From Coriobacteriia bacterium (GTDB lineage: Bacteria > Actinomycetota > Coriobacteriia > Anaerosomatales > Anaerosomataceae): a DNA stretch of 64,000 nucleotides. Positions 16,697 through 24,879 of the stretch are shown piece after piece. Position 1 is the stretch's first letter. Every line of letters begins with the position of its first letter. The position numbers and the translations under genes are program-made. The stretch lies in NCBI GenBank assembly GCA_016938135.1, contig JAFGVD010000025.1:62001-126000 (forward strand), in the 5' to 3' direction. Under the pieces are notes generated by a model, which did no database searches, had not been told where the DNA came from, and saw only the letters and a list, made by a program, of their open reading frames with translations.

Positions 16697-18046
16697 GTGA
16701 CCATCAAACGACTGCTCACTGTTGCCTTTATCGCTGTTGCCGTGATGGCCGTTCTCGTGCTTGCCGGCTGCAGCTCTGAGCCCTTGGTAGCCGAGGCGGG
16801 ACAGGTGACGTGCGCCGGATGCCATACCGATCGAGAGATGCTGAAAGCAGACCTTGCGGCCAACCCGCTGCCTGTCGTTGAGGTGGCTGAGAGCTCTGGC
16901 GAAGGTTGAGGTGGGTCACTGCCTCCGGTGGAGGCCGACCTTGGCGCACTTGTAAGCATCGCTTTCTTTGATACCACGCACGGCAAGATGGACTGCCGTG
17001 ACTGCCATGGTGGCGAGAAGTTCGCTGCTACACGCGCCGAGGCCCACGAAGGTATGGAACCTCGTCCGTCGGCAACGTATGCCGAGTCGGTTTGTGCGCC
17101 TTGCCACAACGAGATGACCTCGACGTTCGCTACTAACATGCACGCAGATACCGCTGGCTGTTCGTCGCCTACGGACGCGCTCGTGCTGGCCCGTTCTACC
17201 AACGATGAAGCTGTGATCCAGGGCCTCGACAACAACTGCAGCACGTGTCACGTGTCCGGTTGCGGCGACTGCCACGTTTCTCGTCCGCAGTTCAACGATG
17301 GTGGCCTAGTACAGGGCCACGTGTTCTACGCCGAGCCGAACTCCTCGCTTAACTGCATGGGCTGCCATGGTAGCCGTATACAGAAGGAGTACACCGGTGC
17401 TGGCGAAAGCGAGAAGACCGTTCTGAAGGCAGACGTTCACTGGAGCCCCGGTGGCATGCAGTGTGTGGACTGCCATACGGTCGAGTGGATGCACGGCGGC
17501 GAAGAATATGACAATCGTTATGATTCGCCCGCCGCGCCCAAGTGTGTAGACTGCCACCCGGCAGACGACACGTTCCTCGCGATCGGGATGCACTCGAAGC
17601 ATGCTACGCCTGAGTCTAACACCTACCTGCAGTGCCAGGTCTGCCATGCGCAGGACTACAACAACTGCACTGCATGCCACGTGGCTCTCGACGAGAACGA
17701 TCTGCCGTTCTATGAGACCGAGTCGAGCGAGTTCGACTTTAACATCGGCCGCAACTACGCGCAGGACGACAGTCGTCCCTGGGACTATATCGTCGTCAGG
17801 CACGTCCCCGTGGCTGAAAGCACGTTCGACTTCTATGGCGAGGATGCGTTGGGCAACTACGACGCCGTTCCTACCTGGAAGTACGCTACGCCTCATTCCA
17901 TCCAGCGCGTCACGCGTCAGACCCAGGACGGCTGTTCCAGCTGTCACGGGAACCGGGACATCTTCCTCACCGAGGACGATCTTGCCGGACTGTCTGATCT
18001 TGAGCGTGCCGCTAACAAAGACGTGGTGCTAACCGAAGTCCCGTAG
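16697..18046 (+). CDS. 11-heme lipoprotein cytochrome c with an in-frame UGA (possible selenoprotein)
   Basis: Two open stretches lie in the same frame, 16697-16906 and 16910-18046, divided only by TGA at 16907-16909. The first holds a lipoprotein signal (residues 1-24, VLVLAGC) and one heme site, CAGCH. The second holds ten more CxxCH sites (CRDCH, CAPCH, CSTCH, CGDCH, CMGCH, CVDCH twice, CQVCH, CTACH, CSSCH) but has no signal peptide of its own, and the only nearby start is a GTG at 16928. Heme attachment needs export, so reading through the UGA (residue 71, in SSGEG-x-GGS) makes a sensible 449-residue protein. A SECIS-like hairpin follows the UGA. Alternatives: nonsense mutation or sequence error in a Gly-rich linker. 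Likely role: terminal or outer-surface electron transfer fed by the tetraheme protein upstream. No known multiheme family assigned. Confidence 0.8.
16907..16940 (+). promoter_or_regulatory. UGA codon with SECIS-like hairpin
   Basis: Directly behind the in-frame UGA a stem forms from GGTC (16914-16917) with GACC (16937-16940), an internal loop ACT/C, then GCCTCC (16921-16926) with GGAGGC (16930-16935) and apical loop GGT (16927-16929). In E. coli fdhF the SECIS apical GGU begins 18 bases after UGA; here it begins 17 bases after. A uridine (16920) lies in the asymmetric internal loop, roughly where SelB expects a bulged U, though not at the identical place. The region is GC-rich, so chance pairing is not excluded. 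Confidence 0.55.
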
Positions 18047-18077
18047 AGGGGACTCGGATCCAATGAAGGAGGAAGGC

Positions 18078-19103
18078 ATGACAAGTAAGAAATGGTTGTC
18101 GGTAGTGCTCGGCCTGGTTCTCGCGATGTCTCTGATCGTGGTTCCCGGTTGCTCCACCGACACGGAAACCCCGGCCGAGCCGGCTGTCTCCGAAGAGCCC
18201 GCAGTTGAGGCGTTTGACGCGTCGCAGGCAATGATCGATGCCGCCGCTGATTACTTCGGTAGCGAGCCGGTTCCCACGATCGCAGCTGCGGACCTGCTCA
18301 CGATCGTCACGAGCCAGGACCCCGGTTACCAGATCGTCTCTGTTCGTAGCGCTGAGGACTATGCAAAGGGTCACATCGAGGGTGCCATCAATATCCCCTT
18401 TGCGACCATCGCTGATGAAGAGAACCTGGCCAAGCTCGACCCGAACAAGAAGATCGTCGTGGTCTGCTACACCGGCCACACCGCGTCTGAGGCCAACATG
18501 TTCTACAACATGCTCGGTTATGATGCGATCACTCTGAAGTTCGGTATGTCCGGTTGGACGAACGACGAGGAAGTCTATGCCCTTGGCGCCCTGCCGAGCG
18601 GCAAGGCTGCTGGCTATCCCACGACGACCGAGGTTCCTGCTGCAACCGGCGGCTTCGATCTCCCGGCCGTTGCTTCGGACTACGAAGATGTTCGTGCCGC
18701 GATCATCGGTCAGGCTGAGGCCTACTTCGCCTCTGGGCTGCCCTTCACCATCTCTGCTGAGGACGTGTACAACATCGTCCAGTCGCAGGACCCCGGCTAC
18801 CAGATCCTGTCGGTCCGTGCCAGTGACGTTTACGCCGCCGGTCACCTCGAGGGTGCGATCAACGCTCCTTGGACCACAGTCGCCGATCCGGCCGTTCTGG
18901 CTCAGCTCGATCCCAACAAGAAGGTCATCGTCTACTGCTACACCGGTCACACCGGTGGCGAGGTAACCATGTTCCTCAACCTCATGGGCTATGAAGCTAT
19001 CAACATGAAGTTCGGTATGTCCGGTTGGAACAGCGACGAGGCAGTTGGCGGAAACGCCGGCTACGATCCTTCGACGGTCGTTGCCAACCCTGTCGTCCAG
19101 TAG
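18078..19103 (+). CDS. Lipoprotein with two rhodanese domains
   Basis: A 341-residue lipoprotein: signal peptide with lipobox VVPGC (about residue 25), an acidic spacer rich in Glu, Pro and Thr, then two homologous rhodanese domains (about residues 60-175 and 205-335). Each has the pattern QDPGYQI-SVR, GH-EGAIN, LDPNKK and a CYTGHT active loop with Cys at residues 130 and 287. Both catalytic cysteines are kept, so both domains could carry a persulfide or selenide. Start at 18078 because GAAGGAGGAAGG lies just before it. It follows the 11-heme gene by 31 bases and is closed by a terminator, so it is the last gene of the cytochrome operon. Confidence 0.92.
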   Translation: MTSKKWLSVVLGLVLAMSLIVVPGCSTDTETPAEPAVSEEPAVEAFDASQAMIDAAADYFGSEPVPTIAAADLLTIVTSQDPGYQIVSVRSAEDYAKGHIEGAINIPFATIADEENLAKLDPNKKIVVVCYTGHTASEANMFYNMLGYDAITLKFGMSGWTNDEEVYALGALPSGKAAGYPTTTEVPAATGGFDLPAVASDYEDVRAAIIGQAEAYFASGLPFTISAEDVYNIVQSQDPGYQILSVRASDVYAAGHLEGAINAPWTTVADPAVLAQLDPNKKVIVYCYTGHTGGEVTMFLNLMGYEAINMKFGMSGWNSDEAVGGNAGYDPSTVVANPVVQ

Positions 19104-19125
19104 ATAGTTCTATCTGGTATTTTGG

Positions 19126-19155
19126 AAGGGGCTCCGCTTAATCGCGGGGCCCCTT
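19126..19155 (+). terminator. Terminator of the cytochrome/rhodanese operon
   Basis: An 11-bp stem AAGGGGCTCCG / CGGGGCCCCTT (one G-U pair) with an 8-base loop, followed by TTCTTCTT. It lies 22 bases after the rhodanese stop codon. Confidence 0.85.
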
Positions 19156-19255
19156 CTTCTTGGGGCTTTGCCTCAGGTGTCATCAGGGTACATAGTGGAC
19201 AGGGTGCAATACGTGGTGCCATCTGATTGGCGAGTGGCTCGAGGAGCTGGATTGA

Positions 19256-19630
19256 ATGGCTGAGAAGATCCTTTTGGTTGAGGACAATCCGCAGAACCGA
19301 TACCTGGTGACGTTCTTGCTTGAGAAGAACGGCTATGAGGTCATCTCGGCGGAAGACGGCGAGCAGGCTATCGACAGTGTCGAGAAGGAGCTCCCGGATC
19401 TCATCCTTATGGATGTGCAGCTTCCCAAACTCGATGGCTACGAGGCCACGCGACGTATCAAGGCCGACGAGCGCTTTGCGAGCATCCCGTTGATCGCGCT
19501 CACGGCGCATTCGATGAAAGGCGATCGGGGCAAAGCCCTGGCCGCTGGTTGCGATGACTACATCACAAAACCGGTCGATGCCGAGGGTCTGCTTGCGCGG
19601 ATCCGGGAGTTGTTGCCCGACGGCGCCTGA
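19256..19630 (+). CDS. Single-domain response regulator (CheY/DivK-like)
   Basis: A 124-residue receiver domain and nothing else. The acidic pair is VEDN near residue 9, the phospho-acceptor Asp is in LILMDVQLP (about residue 54), the Thr in ALTAHS and the Lys in ITKPVD complete the site. The pattern NPQNRYLVTFLLEKNGYEV and AAGCDDYITKPVD is that of the DivK-like group. With no output domain it must act on a partner protein. No kinase is adjacent. It lies between the cytochrome operon and the SRP RNA gene. Confidence 0.93.
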   Translation: MAEKILLVEDNPQNRYLVTFLLEKNGYEVISAEDGEQAIDSVEKELPDLILMDVQLPKLDGYEATRRIKADERFASIPLIALTAHSMKGDRGKALAAGCDDYITKPVDAEGLLARIRELLPDGA

Positions 19631-19676
19631 GGGTGCGCTGTACGCAGCTTCGGCATATACTGTGTATCCGCGCTTC

Positions 19677-19793
19677 GATGCTGGAGTCCGGGTCCGGGCG
19701 GCGGTATGTCGTGAATCTGGTCAGATCCGGAAGGAAGCAGCCATAAGCGGCCTCTGCCGGGTGTCCGGATCCGGTCTCGAGCACCGAAGCATC
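19677..19793 (+). ncRNA. ffs: Signal recognition particle RNA (small bacterial 4.5S type)
   Basis: The universally conserved domain IV core is present at about 19711-19748: GTGAATCTGGTCAG, then TCCGGAAGGAAGCAGCC. Flanking sequences pair into the long rod of a bacterial 4.5S RNA: GATGCT (19677-19682) with AGCATC (19788-19793), and further in CCGGGTCCGGG with CCGGGTGTCCGG. The length of about 117 bases and the lack of an Alu domain fit the small type. It precedes dnaX, a very common arrangement. A TATACT box lies at 19656-19661. Ends are estimated from pairing, within several bases. Confidence 0.93.
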
Positions 19794-19795
19794 AG

Positions 19796-19820
19796 GGTCG
19801 GACCGCGTGTCGGTTCGACC
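19796..19820 (+). terminator. Terminator of the SRP RNA gene
   Basis: Hairpin GGTCGGACCG / CGGTTCGACC with loop CGTGT, directly after the SRP RNA, followed by TTGTATACTTCTT. Confidence 0.75.
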
Positions 19821-19876
19821 TTGTATACTTCTTAGGATGAACTCCGCTGATCTGGCGCAATCTTGGAAGGTCGACG

Positions 19877-21658
19877 ATGGCACATCAGTCCTGGTATCGC
19901 ACATACCGCCCTCAGCGCTTTGACGAGGTCGTCGGACAAGAGCACATCGAGCGCACTCTGCGAAACGCCGTTGCCGATGACAGTGTCTCGCACGCGTATC
20001 TGTTCACGGGCCCACGGGGGACCGGGAAGACCACGACCGCCCGTATACTGGCCAAGGCCCTGGACTGCGAGCAGGGTCCCACCGGCGAACCTGACGACAC
20101 CTGTGAGGACTGTCGCCTTATCGCCGAAGGCCGTCACCCCGATGTGTACGAGCTCGACGCCGCGTCACGGACGGGCGTTGACGCTGTGCGCGAGGAGATC
20201 ATCTCCCGGGTGAACTACGCGCCTACGCGGCGCACCTGGAAGGTCTACATCATCGACGAGGTCCACATGCTCTCGACCTCGGCGTTCAACGCGCTTCTTA
20301 AGACGCTTGAGGAGCCGCCCAGCCATACGGTGTTCATCCTGTGCACGACTCACCCGCACAAGGTGCCCGAGACGATCCACTCAAGATGCCAGCGGTTCGA
20401 CTTCCACCGCTTGAGCGTTGAGGACATCGTGGCCCGGCTCCGGCATATTGCGGATGCGGAGGGCGTGCAGGTCGTGGACGGGGCTTTGACCCTCATCGCA
20501 AAGCATGCGCTTGGAGGCATGCGTGACGCGATCACCACCCTGGAACAGCTCGCGTCGTTCACCTCGGGCAACATCGCTCTCAGCGACGTGGAGGGCCTGC
20601 TCGGAGAGGTGGATGACGATCTGCTGTTCGAAGTCGCGGACCTGGTGGCCCGTCGTGATGTGGCTGGCGCGTTCCGCTTCGTGGCGAGACTCGCCGAGGC
20701 CGGCGTGGATATGACCGAGTTCGTCAAGAGCCTGGTCCAGCACTTTCGGGACCTGTTCGTAGTCTCGGTGGTCGAAGAGGCGGACGGCGCGGTGGACGTG
20801 ACCACAGAGGCGCTCACGCGGCTTGAGGGTCAGGCGGCTTCGCTCGGAGCGGACCGCATCGCCCGGGTCCTCGACGTGCTCGCCCGACTGTCGGCGGAGC
20901 TTCGCTGGACGGGGGATCAGAGGCTTTCTGTCGAGGTCGCCCTTGTGCGCATGGCACGCCCCGAGTCCGATCTCACCATCGAGGCTTTGGCTGAACGGAT
21001 CGCAACGCTGGAGGCCGCGGGTCCGCTGCCGTTCTCGGCCCCGGTGCCAGTTGTTGCTTCGTCCGCTGCTCCCATCCCCGCCACGGCCCGCAAGGCCGAC
21101 CCTGACGTGAACAAACAAGAGCCCACGGTAGCTCCTGAGCTGCAGAAGCCTGCTGCTGAACCAGCTCCGCCAACGGCGCCGGTTCACCAACCCGCGCCCG
21201 TCGCTGCTACGGGCGCGTCTCTTGACGCGGTGGTCGTCAAGCGTTCATGGCCTGCGATCCAGGCGGAGTTCAAGAAGCTGCGTCCCTCGCGTTCGCACCT
21301 GTTCGATGGCAGCGAGGTGGAGGTCGAGGACGACGTCTTGGTCGTGGAGTTCCCCGCGTCACAGGACTTCTCCCTACAGATAGCGCGTACGCCGGAGACG
21401 GTGCAGTTGCTCAAGCAGAGCATCGTCGCGGTGCTGCGGATCGATCCGCCGCTAGAGTTGCGGCTCGGACGTTCGGGAGGCTCTCGTCCTAATGTGAAGC
21501 CGTCGGTGCCGTCTCCCGACGACACCGCGCCGCCACTGGTTGATGAGACGGAGTCACGCCCTGCTCATGTGCCGGATCAGGCGGACTCCGATATCACCAA
21601 GCTTGTCATGGATGAGCTTGGAGCAGAGATGATCGTCGATCACGAACCTGAGAGCTGA
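19877..21658 (+). CDS. dnaX: DNA polymerase III subunit gamma/tau
   Basis: A 593-residue clamp-loader subunit. Residues 1-220 are the AAA+ core: YRTYRPQRFDEVVGQEHI, Walker A GPRGTGKTTTARIL, the four-cysteine zinc module (here C near residue 61 and CEDC), Walker B IIDEVHMLS, sensor and SRC motif (HSRCQRFDF). Domain III follows to about 370, then a Pro/Ala-rich linker (390-440) and a C-terminal tau-like domain from about 450. It loads the beta clamp and organises the replisome. GGAAGG precedes the ATG. It is the first gene of dnaX-ybaB-recR. Confidence 0.97.
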   Translation: MAHQSWYRTYRPQRFDEVVGQEHIERTLRNAVADDSVSHAYLFTGPRGTGKTTTARILAKALDCEQGPTGEPDDTCEDCRLIAEGRHPDVYELDAASRTGVDAVREEIISRVNYAPTRRTWKVYIIDEVHMLSTSAFNALLKTLEEPPSHTVFILCTTHPHKVPETIHSRCQRFDFHRLSVEDIVARLRHIADAEGVQVVDGALTLIAKHALGGMRDAITTLEQLASFTSGNIALSDVEGLLGEVDDDLLFEVADLVARRDVAGAFRFVARLAEAGVDMTEFVKSLVQHFRDLFVVSVVEEADGAVDVTTEALTRLEGQAASLGADRIARVLDVLARLSAELRWTGDQRLSVEVALVRMARPESDLTIEALAERIATLEAAGPLPFSAPVPVVASSAAPIPATARKADPDVNKQEPTVAPELQKPAAEPAPPTAPVHQPAPVAATGASLDAVVVKRSWPAIQAEFKKLRPSRSHLFDGSEVEVEDDVLVVEFPASQDFSLQIARTPETVQLLKQSIVAVLRIDPPLELRLGRSGGSRPNVKPSVPSPDDTAPPLVDETESRPAHVPDQADSDITKLVMDELGAEMIVDHEPES

Positions 21659-21689
21659 GGAAGTAGAGTTTCCCTTTGAGAGGAGCACG

Positions 21690-22007
21690 ATGAAGCCCAA
21701 CAACATGGCGAACATGATGAAGCAGGCTCAGAAGATGCAGGCGGATATGGCCCGCGTTCAGGACGAGCTCAAGTTCGAGCGCGTCGAGGCCTCCGCGGGC
21801 GGCGGCGCCGTCAAGGTGGTCATGACCGGTGAGCTCCTGGTGGAGTCCGTCACCATAGACCCTGCCGCCGTGGATGCCGAAGATGTGGCTATGCTTGAGG
21901 ACCTGGTGACTGCGGCCGTGAACGAGGCGGTCCGCCAGGCGCAAGATGTAGCCAGCCGCAAGATGTCTGCCGTCACCGGCGGGCTGGGTATTCCCGGTCT
22001 GATGTAG
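21690..22007 (+). CDS. ybaB: YbaB/EbfC-family nucleoid-associated protein
   Basis: A 105-residue protein with the family helix MANMMKQAQKMQADMARVQ, the central GGGAVKVVMTGELLVESV strands and the C-terminal helix. It is a small dimeric DNA-binding protein. Its place between dnaX and recR is conserved across bacteria. GAGAGGAGC precedes the ATG, and its stop abuts the recR start. Confidence 0.95.
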   Translation: MKPNNMANMMKQAQKMQADMARVQDELKFERVEASAGGGAVKVVMTGELLVESVTIDPAAVDAEDVAMLEDLVTAAVNEAVRQAQDVASRKMSAVTGGLGIPGLM

Positions 22008-22607
22008 ATGCCGTTCTACGCCGCACCCATCGTTCGACTTCTCGAAGAGCTTGAGCGCTTGCCGGGCATCGGTCCCAAAAGCGCCCAGCGTCTTGCGTTC
22101 CACATCCTTCGTGCTGACGAGCAGTCTGCAGGGCGACTCGCTGACGCGATCGTCGACGTCAAGCGCTCCATCCACTTCTGCGCGCAGTGCTTCAACTTCG
22201 CGGAAGATGATCTGTGTGAGATCTGCTCGGACTCCAAGCGGGATGCGTCGATCGTCTGCGTGGTGGAGGAGCCAAGAGATGTAGTAGCTATCGAGCGTAC
22301 AGGCGAGTTCCGCGGCCTGTACCACGTATTGCAGGGGGCGATCTCCCCTATAGATGGCATCGGTCCGGAGCAGCTGCGGGTGAGGGAGCTTGTCGATCGT
22401 ATCGGCAAAGGCGGTATCGACGAGCTGATCGTGGCCACCGACCCTAACGTCGAGGGGGAGACCACCGCGCTGTATGTCGCTAGACTCGCTAAACCGCTTG
22501 GAGTACGCGTGACGCGTATTGCTTCAGGACTGCCCGTGGGCGGGGACCTGGAGTACGCTGATGAGGTGACTCTTGGCAGAGCGCTCGAGGCCCGCCGTGA
22601 GATGTGA
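22008..22607 (+). CDS. recR: Recombination mediator RecR
   Basis: A 199-residue protein, the usual length. It has the helix-hairpin-helix [20 protein letters not shown], the four-cysteine zinc finger [16 protein letters not shown], a Toprim domain ([19 protein letters not shown] and [18 protein letters not shown]) and the Walker-like end. It works with RecF/RecO in loading RecA at gaps. The ATG follows directly on the ybaB stop, so translation is probably coupled. Confidence 0.97.
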   Translation: MPFYAAPIVRLLEELERLPGIGPKSAQRLAFHILRADEQSAGRLADAIVDVKRSIHFCAQCFNFAEDDLCEICSDSKRDASIVCVVEEPRDVVAIERTGEFRGLYHVLQGAISPIDGIGPEQLRVRELVDRIGKGGIDELIVATDPNVEGETTALYVARLAKPLGVRVTRIASGLPVGGDLEYADEVTLGRALEARREM

Positions 22608-22787
22608 AGAAAATGCCAATGTTTTACTACCGTTCACCGATTGGTGACCACCACTCACCGCTGTAGCCGACCCCGCAGCGGCAGTCGCGCCCGTATCCTT
22701 GTGTGACCCACCGTCCCGTTGCACATGTGATGCGTCTTTCAGCCCCCTCGGGACGGGTCATGACGATCGTTTGAGGAGGGTGAGACC

Positions 22788-23363
22788 ATGCAGCAGCTGA
22801 CGGAGATCCGTTGGCATGCGCGCGCCGGCCAGGGCGCTGTCACGGCGGCGAAGCTCGTCGCAGAGACCGCACTGGAGCTCGACCAGTACATGCAGGCCAT
22901 GCCTGAGTATGGCCCGGAGCGCATGGGTGCGCCGATCCAGGCATTCACGCGCATCAGCACGATCCCCATTGAGATCCACAACAACATCGAGCACCCGGAC
23001 GTGGTAGTCGTGCTTGACGAGAGTCTGCTCTCGATCGTTGATGTGACTCGCGGACTCAAAGAAGACGGTGTCGTCATCGTCAATACATGCAGCCCGGCTG
23101 CTGCGGTCCGCTCACGTCTTGGCCGCACCACCGGCCGCGTAGCGGCAATCGATGCGTCCGGTATCTCGCTGGACAAGTTGAAGCGCGAGATGCCGAACAC
23201 GCCCATGATCGGCGCTCTCGCCAAGGCGACCGGCCTTTTCGAGGTCGACGCTGTGTGCGATCACCTGACCAAGACGTTCGGCAAGAAGTTCACGCAGGAG
23301 ATCATCGATGCGAACGTCGCATCGGTACGTACGGCTTACGAGGAGGTGTCCATCGATGGCTAA
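22788..23363 (+). CDS. porG: 2-oxoacid:ferredoxin oxidoreductase, gamma subunit
   Basis: A 191-residue gamma subunit. The opening EIRWHARAGQGAVTAAKLVAE is the family signature and MPEYGPERMGAPIQAFTRI follows. It belongs to a four-gene unit in the order gamma, delta, alpha, beta, as in the four-subunit pyruvate:ferredoxin oxidoreductases of archaea and thermophilic bacteria. The complex converts pyruvate and CoA to acetyl-CoA, CO2 and reduced ferredoxin, or runs in reverse. GAGGAGGGTGAG lies before the ATG. It overlaps the delta gene by 8 bases. The pyruvate specificity is inferred from similarity, not proven. Confidence 0.93.
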   Translation: MQQLTEIRWHARAGQGAVTAAKLVAETALELDQYMQAMPEYGPERMGAPIQAFTRISTIPIEIHNNIEHPDVVVVLDESLLSIVDVTRGLKEDGVVIVNTCSPAAAVRSRLGRTTGRVAAIDASGISLDKLKREMPNTPMIGALAKATGLFEVDAVCDHLTKTFGKKFTQEIIDANVASVRTAYEEVSIDG

Positions 23364-23679
23364 GTGGGACATCTCACGCATCGACGAGTGGAAGGGCGAC
23401 GAGTTCCCTCTGGGCGCATGTATCCCTGAATCGGGTAACTCGCGCGACTATGTGACCGGCGGTTGGCGCAGTGAGCGTCCCGTGCGCGACGACGCCAAGT
23501 GCACCCAGTGTCTTATCTGCTGGATTATGTGCCCGGACTCCGCGGTCGTAGCTGCCGGCGAGAAGGTCGTCGACTTCAAGCTTGACCACTGCAAGGGTTG
23601 TGGCGTGTGTGCCAACGAGTGTCCTGCGGATGCCATCACGATGGTTCCCGAGGGCTGCGAACTGCCGGAGGTGAAGTAG
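23356..23679 (+). CDS. porD: 2-oxoacid:ferredoxin oxidoreductase, delta subunit (2[4Fe-4S])
   Basis: A 107-residue ferredoxin-like subunit. Two full cluster motifs are visible: CTQCLICWIMCPDS and CKGCGVCANECPAD. The preceding segment with WRSERPV is typical for the delta chain. It carries electrons from the thiamine site to external ferredoxin. The ATG at 23356 is supported by GAGGAGGTG upstream; the longer frame reads back into porG. Confidence 0.95.
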   Translation: MAKWDISRIDEWKGDEFPLGACIPESGNSRDYVTGGWRSERPVRDDAKCTQCLICWIMCPDSAVVAAGEKVVDFKLDHCKGCGVCANECPADAITMVPEGCELPEVK

Positions 23680-24867
23680 ATGGCCACCCAGAAGACCGTT
23701 TCCGCCACCGGTAACGCCGTCGTCGCTGACGCGATGCGTCAGTGTAAGCCCGACGTCATGGCTGCATACCCGATCACCCCTCAGACCACTATCGTCGAGG
23801 AGTTCGCCGGGTTCGTGGCCAAGGGCCGCGTGCACACCGAGTACGTCACCGTAGAGTCTGAGCACTCCGCGATGAGCGCCTGCGTTGGCGCTTCGGCTGC
23901 CGGAGCTCGCGTCATGACCGCTACCTCCTCGCAGGGCCTCGCTCTTATGTGGGAGGAGTTGCATGTCGCCTCCGGTATGCGTCTGCCCATCGTCATGGCC
24001 AACGCTAACCGCGCGCTGTCCGCGCCTATCAACATCCACTGCGATCACGGCGACGCCATGGGCGCCCGTGACGCCGGCTGGGTGATGCTCTTTGCGGAGA
24101 CGGCCCAGGAAGCGTATGACAACACGATCATGGCCACGCGTATCGCAGAGAACCCTGCAGTGCTTCTGCCGGTCATGAGCTGCCTTGACGGCTTCATCAC
24201 CACGCATTCCATCGATCGTGTCGATGTTCTCGATGACGAGTCGGTTGCTGAGTTTGTGGGCGAGTATGCGCCTCAGAACGCGCTGCTCGACATCGACCAG
24301 CCCGTCACTCACGGCGCTTTTGCCGGACTCGGTGGCCCGTTCTTCGAGTTCAAGCGTGCACAGCGTGACGCGATGGAGCGTTCACGTGAGGTCATCAGTA
24401 GCGTGGGAGCCGAGTACAGCGAGCTGTCCGGTCGCCCCTTCGGCGCCGTCGAGTCCTGGGGTATGGAGGACGCGGACGTGGCGATCGTCGTCATAGGCTC
24501 TACCGCAGGCAACGTCCGACACGTCGCCCGCCAGCTTCGTGCTGAGGGAGTCAAAGCCGGTATCGTGAAGGTGCGCGTCTTCCGCCCGTTCCCGTACGCG
24601 GAACTCGCCGCCGCTCTCTCCGGCGTAAAGGCTGTAGCGGTCCTTGACCGCGCTGAGTCCTTTGGTGCCGAGGGAGGACCGCTCTTCCTTGAGGTCCGCA
24701 GCGCGCTCTATGACGCTGAGACTCGCGTACCGGTCGCCGGATACATCTACGGTCTTGGCGGCAGCGATGTGCGCCTTGAGCTTATCGAGCGCGTCTATTC
24801 CGACCTGTCCGATATCGCCGCCGGCACCGCCCAGCCCGGTGGATTCGTCTACCTGGGCGCACGGTAG
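23680..24867 (+). CDS. porA: 2-oxoacid:ferredoxin oxidoreductase, alpha subunit
   Basis: A 395-residue alpha chain. Visible are AYPITPQTTIVEEFA (residues about 28-42), the conserved VESEHSAMSACVGASAAGARVMTATSSQGL region split over the pyrimidine-binding domain, and the C-terminal VLDRAESFGAEGGPLF. It contributes domains I and II, including the glutamate that activates thiamine diphosphate (in VESEHS). The ATG stands directly after the delta stop. The length is normal. Confidence 0.95.
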   Translation: MATQKTVSATGNAVVADAMRQCKPDVMAAYPITPQTTIVEEFAGFVAKGRVHTEYVTVESEHSAMSACVGASAAGARVMTATSSQGLALMWEELHVASGMRLPIVMANANRALSAPINIHCDHGDAMGARDAGWVMLFAETAQEAYDNTIMATRIAENPAVLLPVMSCLDGFITTHSIDRVDVLDDESVAEFVGEYAPQNALLDIDQPVTHGAFAGLGGPFFEFKRAQRDAMERSREVISSVGAEYSELSGRPFGAVESWGMEDADVAIVVIGSTAGNVRHVARQLRAEGVKAGIVKVRVFRPFPYAELAAALSGVKAVAVLDRAESFGAEGGPLFLEVRSALYDAETRVPVAGYIYGLGGSDVRLELIERVYSDLSDIAAGTAQPGGFVYLGAR

Positions 24868-24879
24868 GAGGGAGGTCAC

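Noticed and set aside
16697-17000. A frameshift in the large cytochrome gene
   Set aside because: Both parts are in the same frame (16697 and 16928 differ by 231 bases), so only the UGA codon interrupts the gene.
16184-18046. NrfHA nitrite reductase or octaheme tetrathionate reductase
   Set aside because: The large cytochrome has eleven CxxCH sites and no CxxCK or CxxxxCH/CX17CH type active-site heme motif, so neither enzyme is supported.
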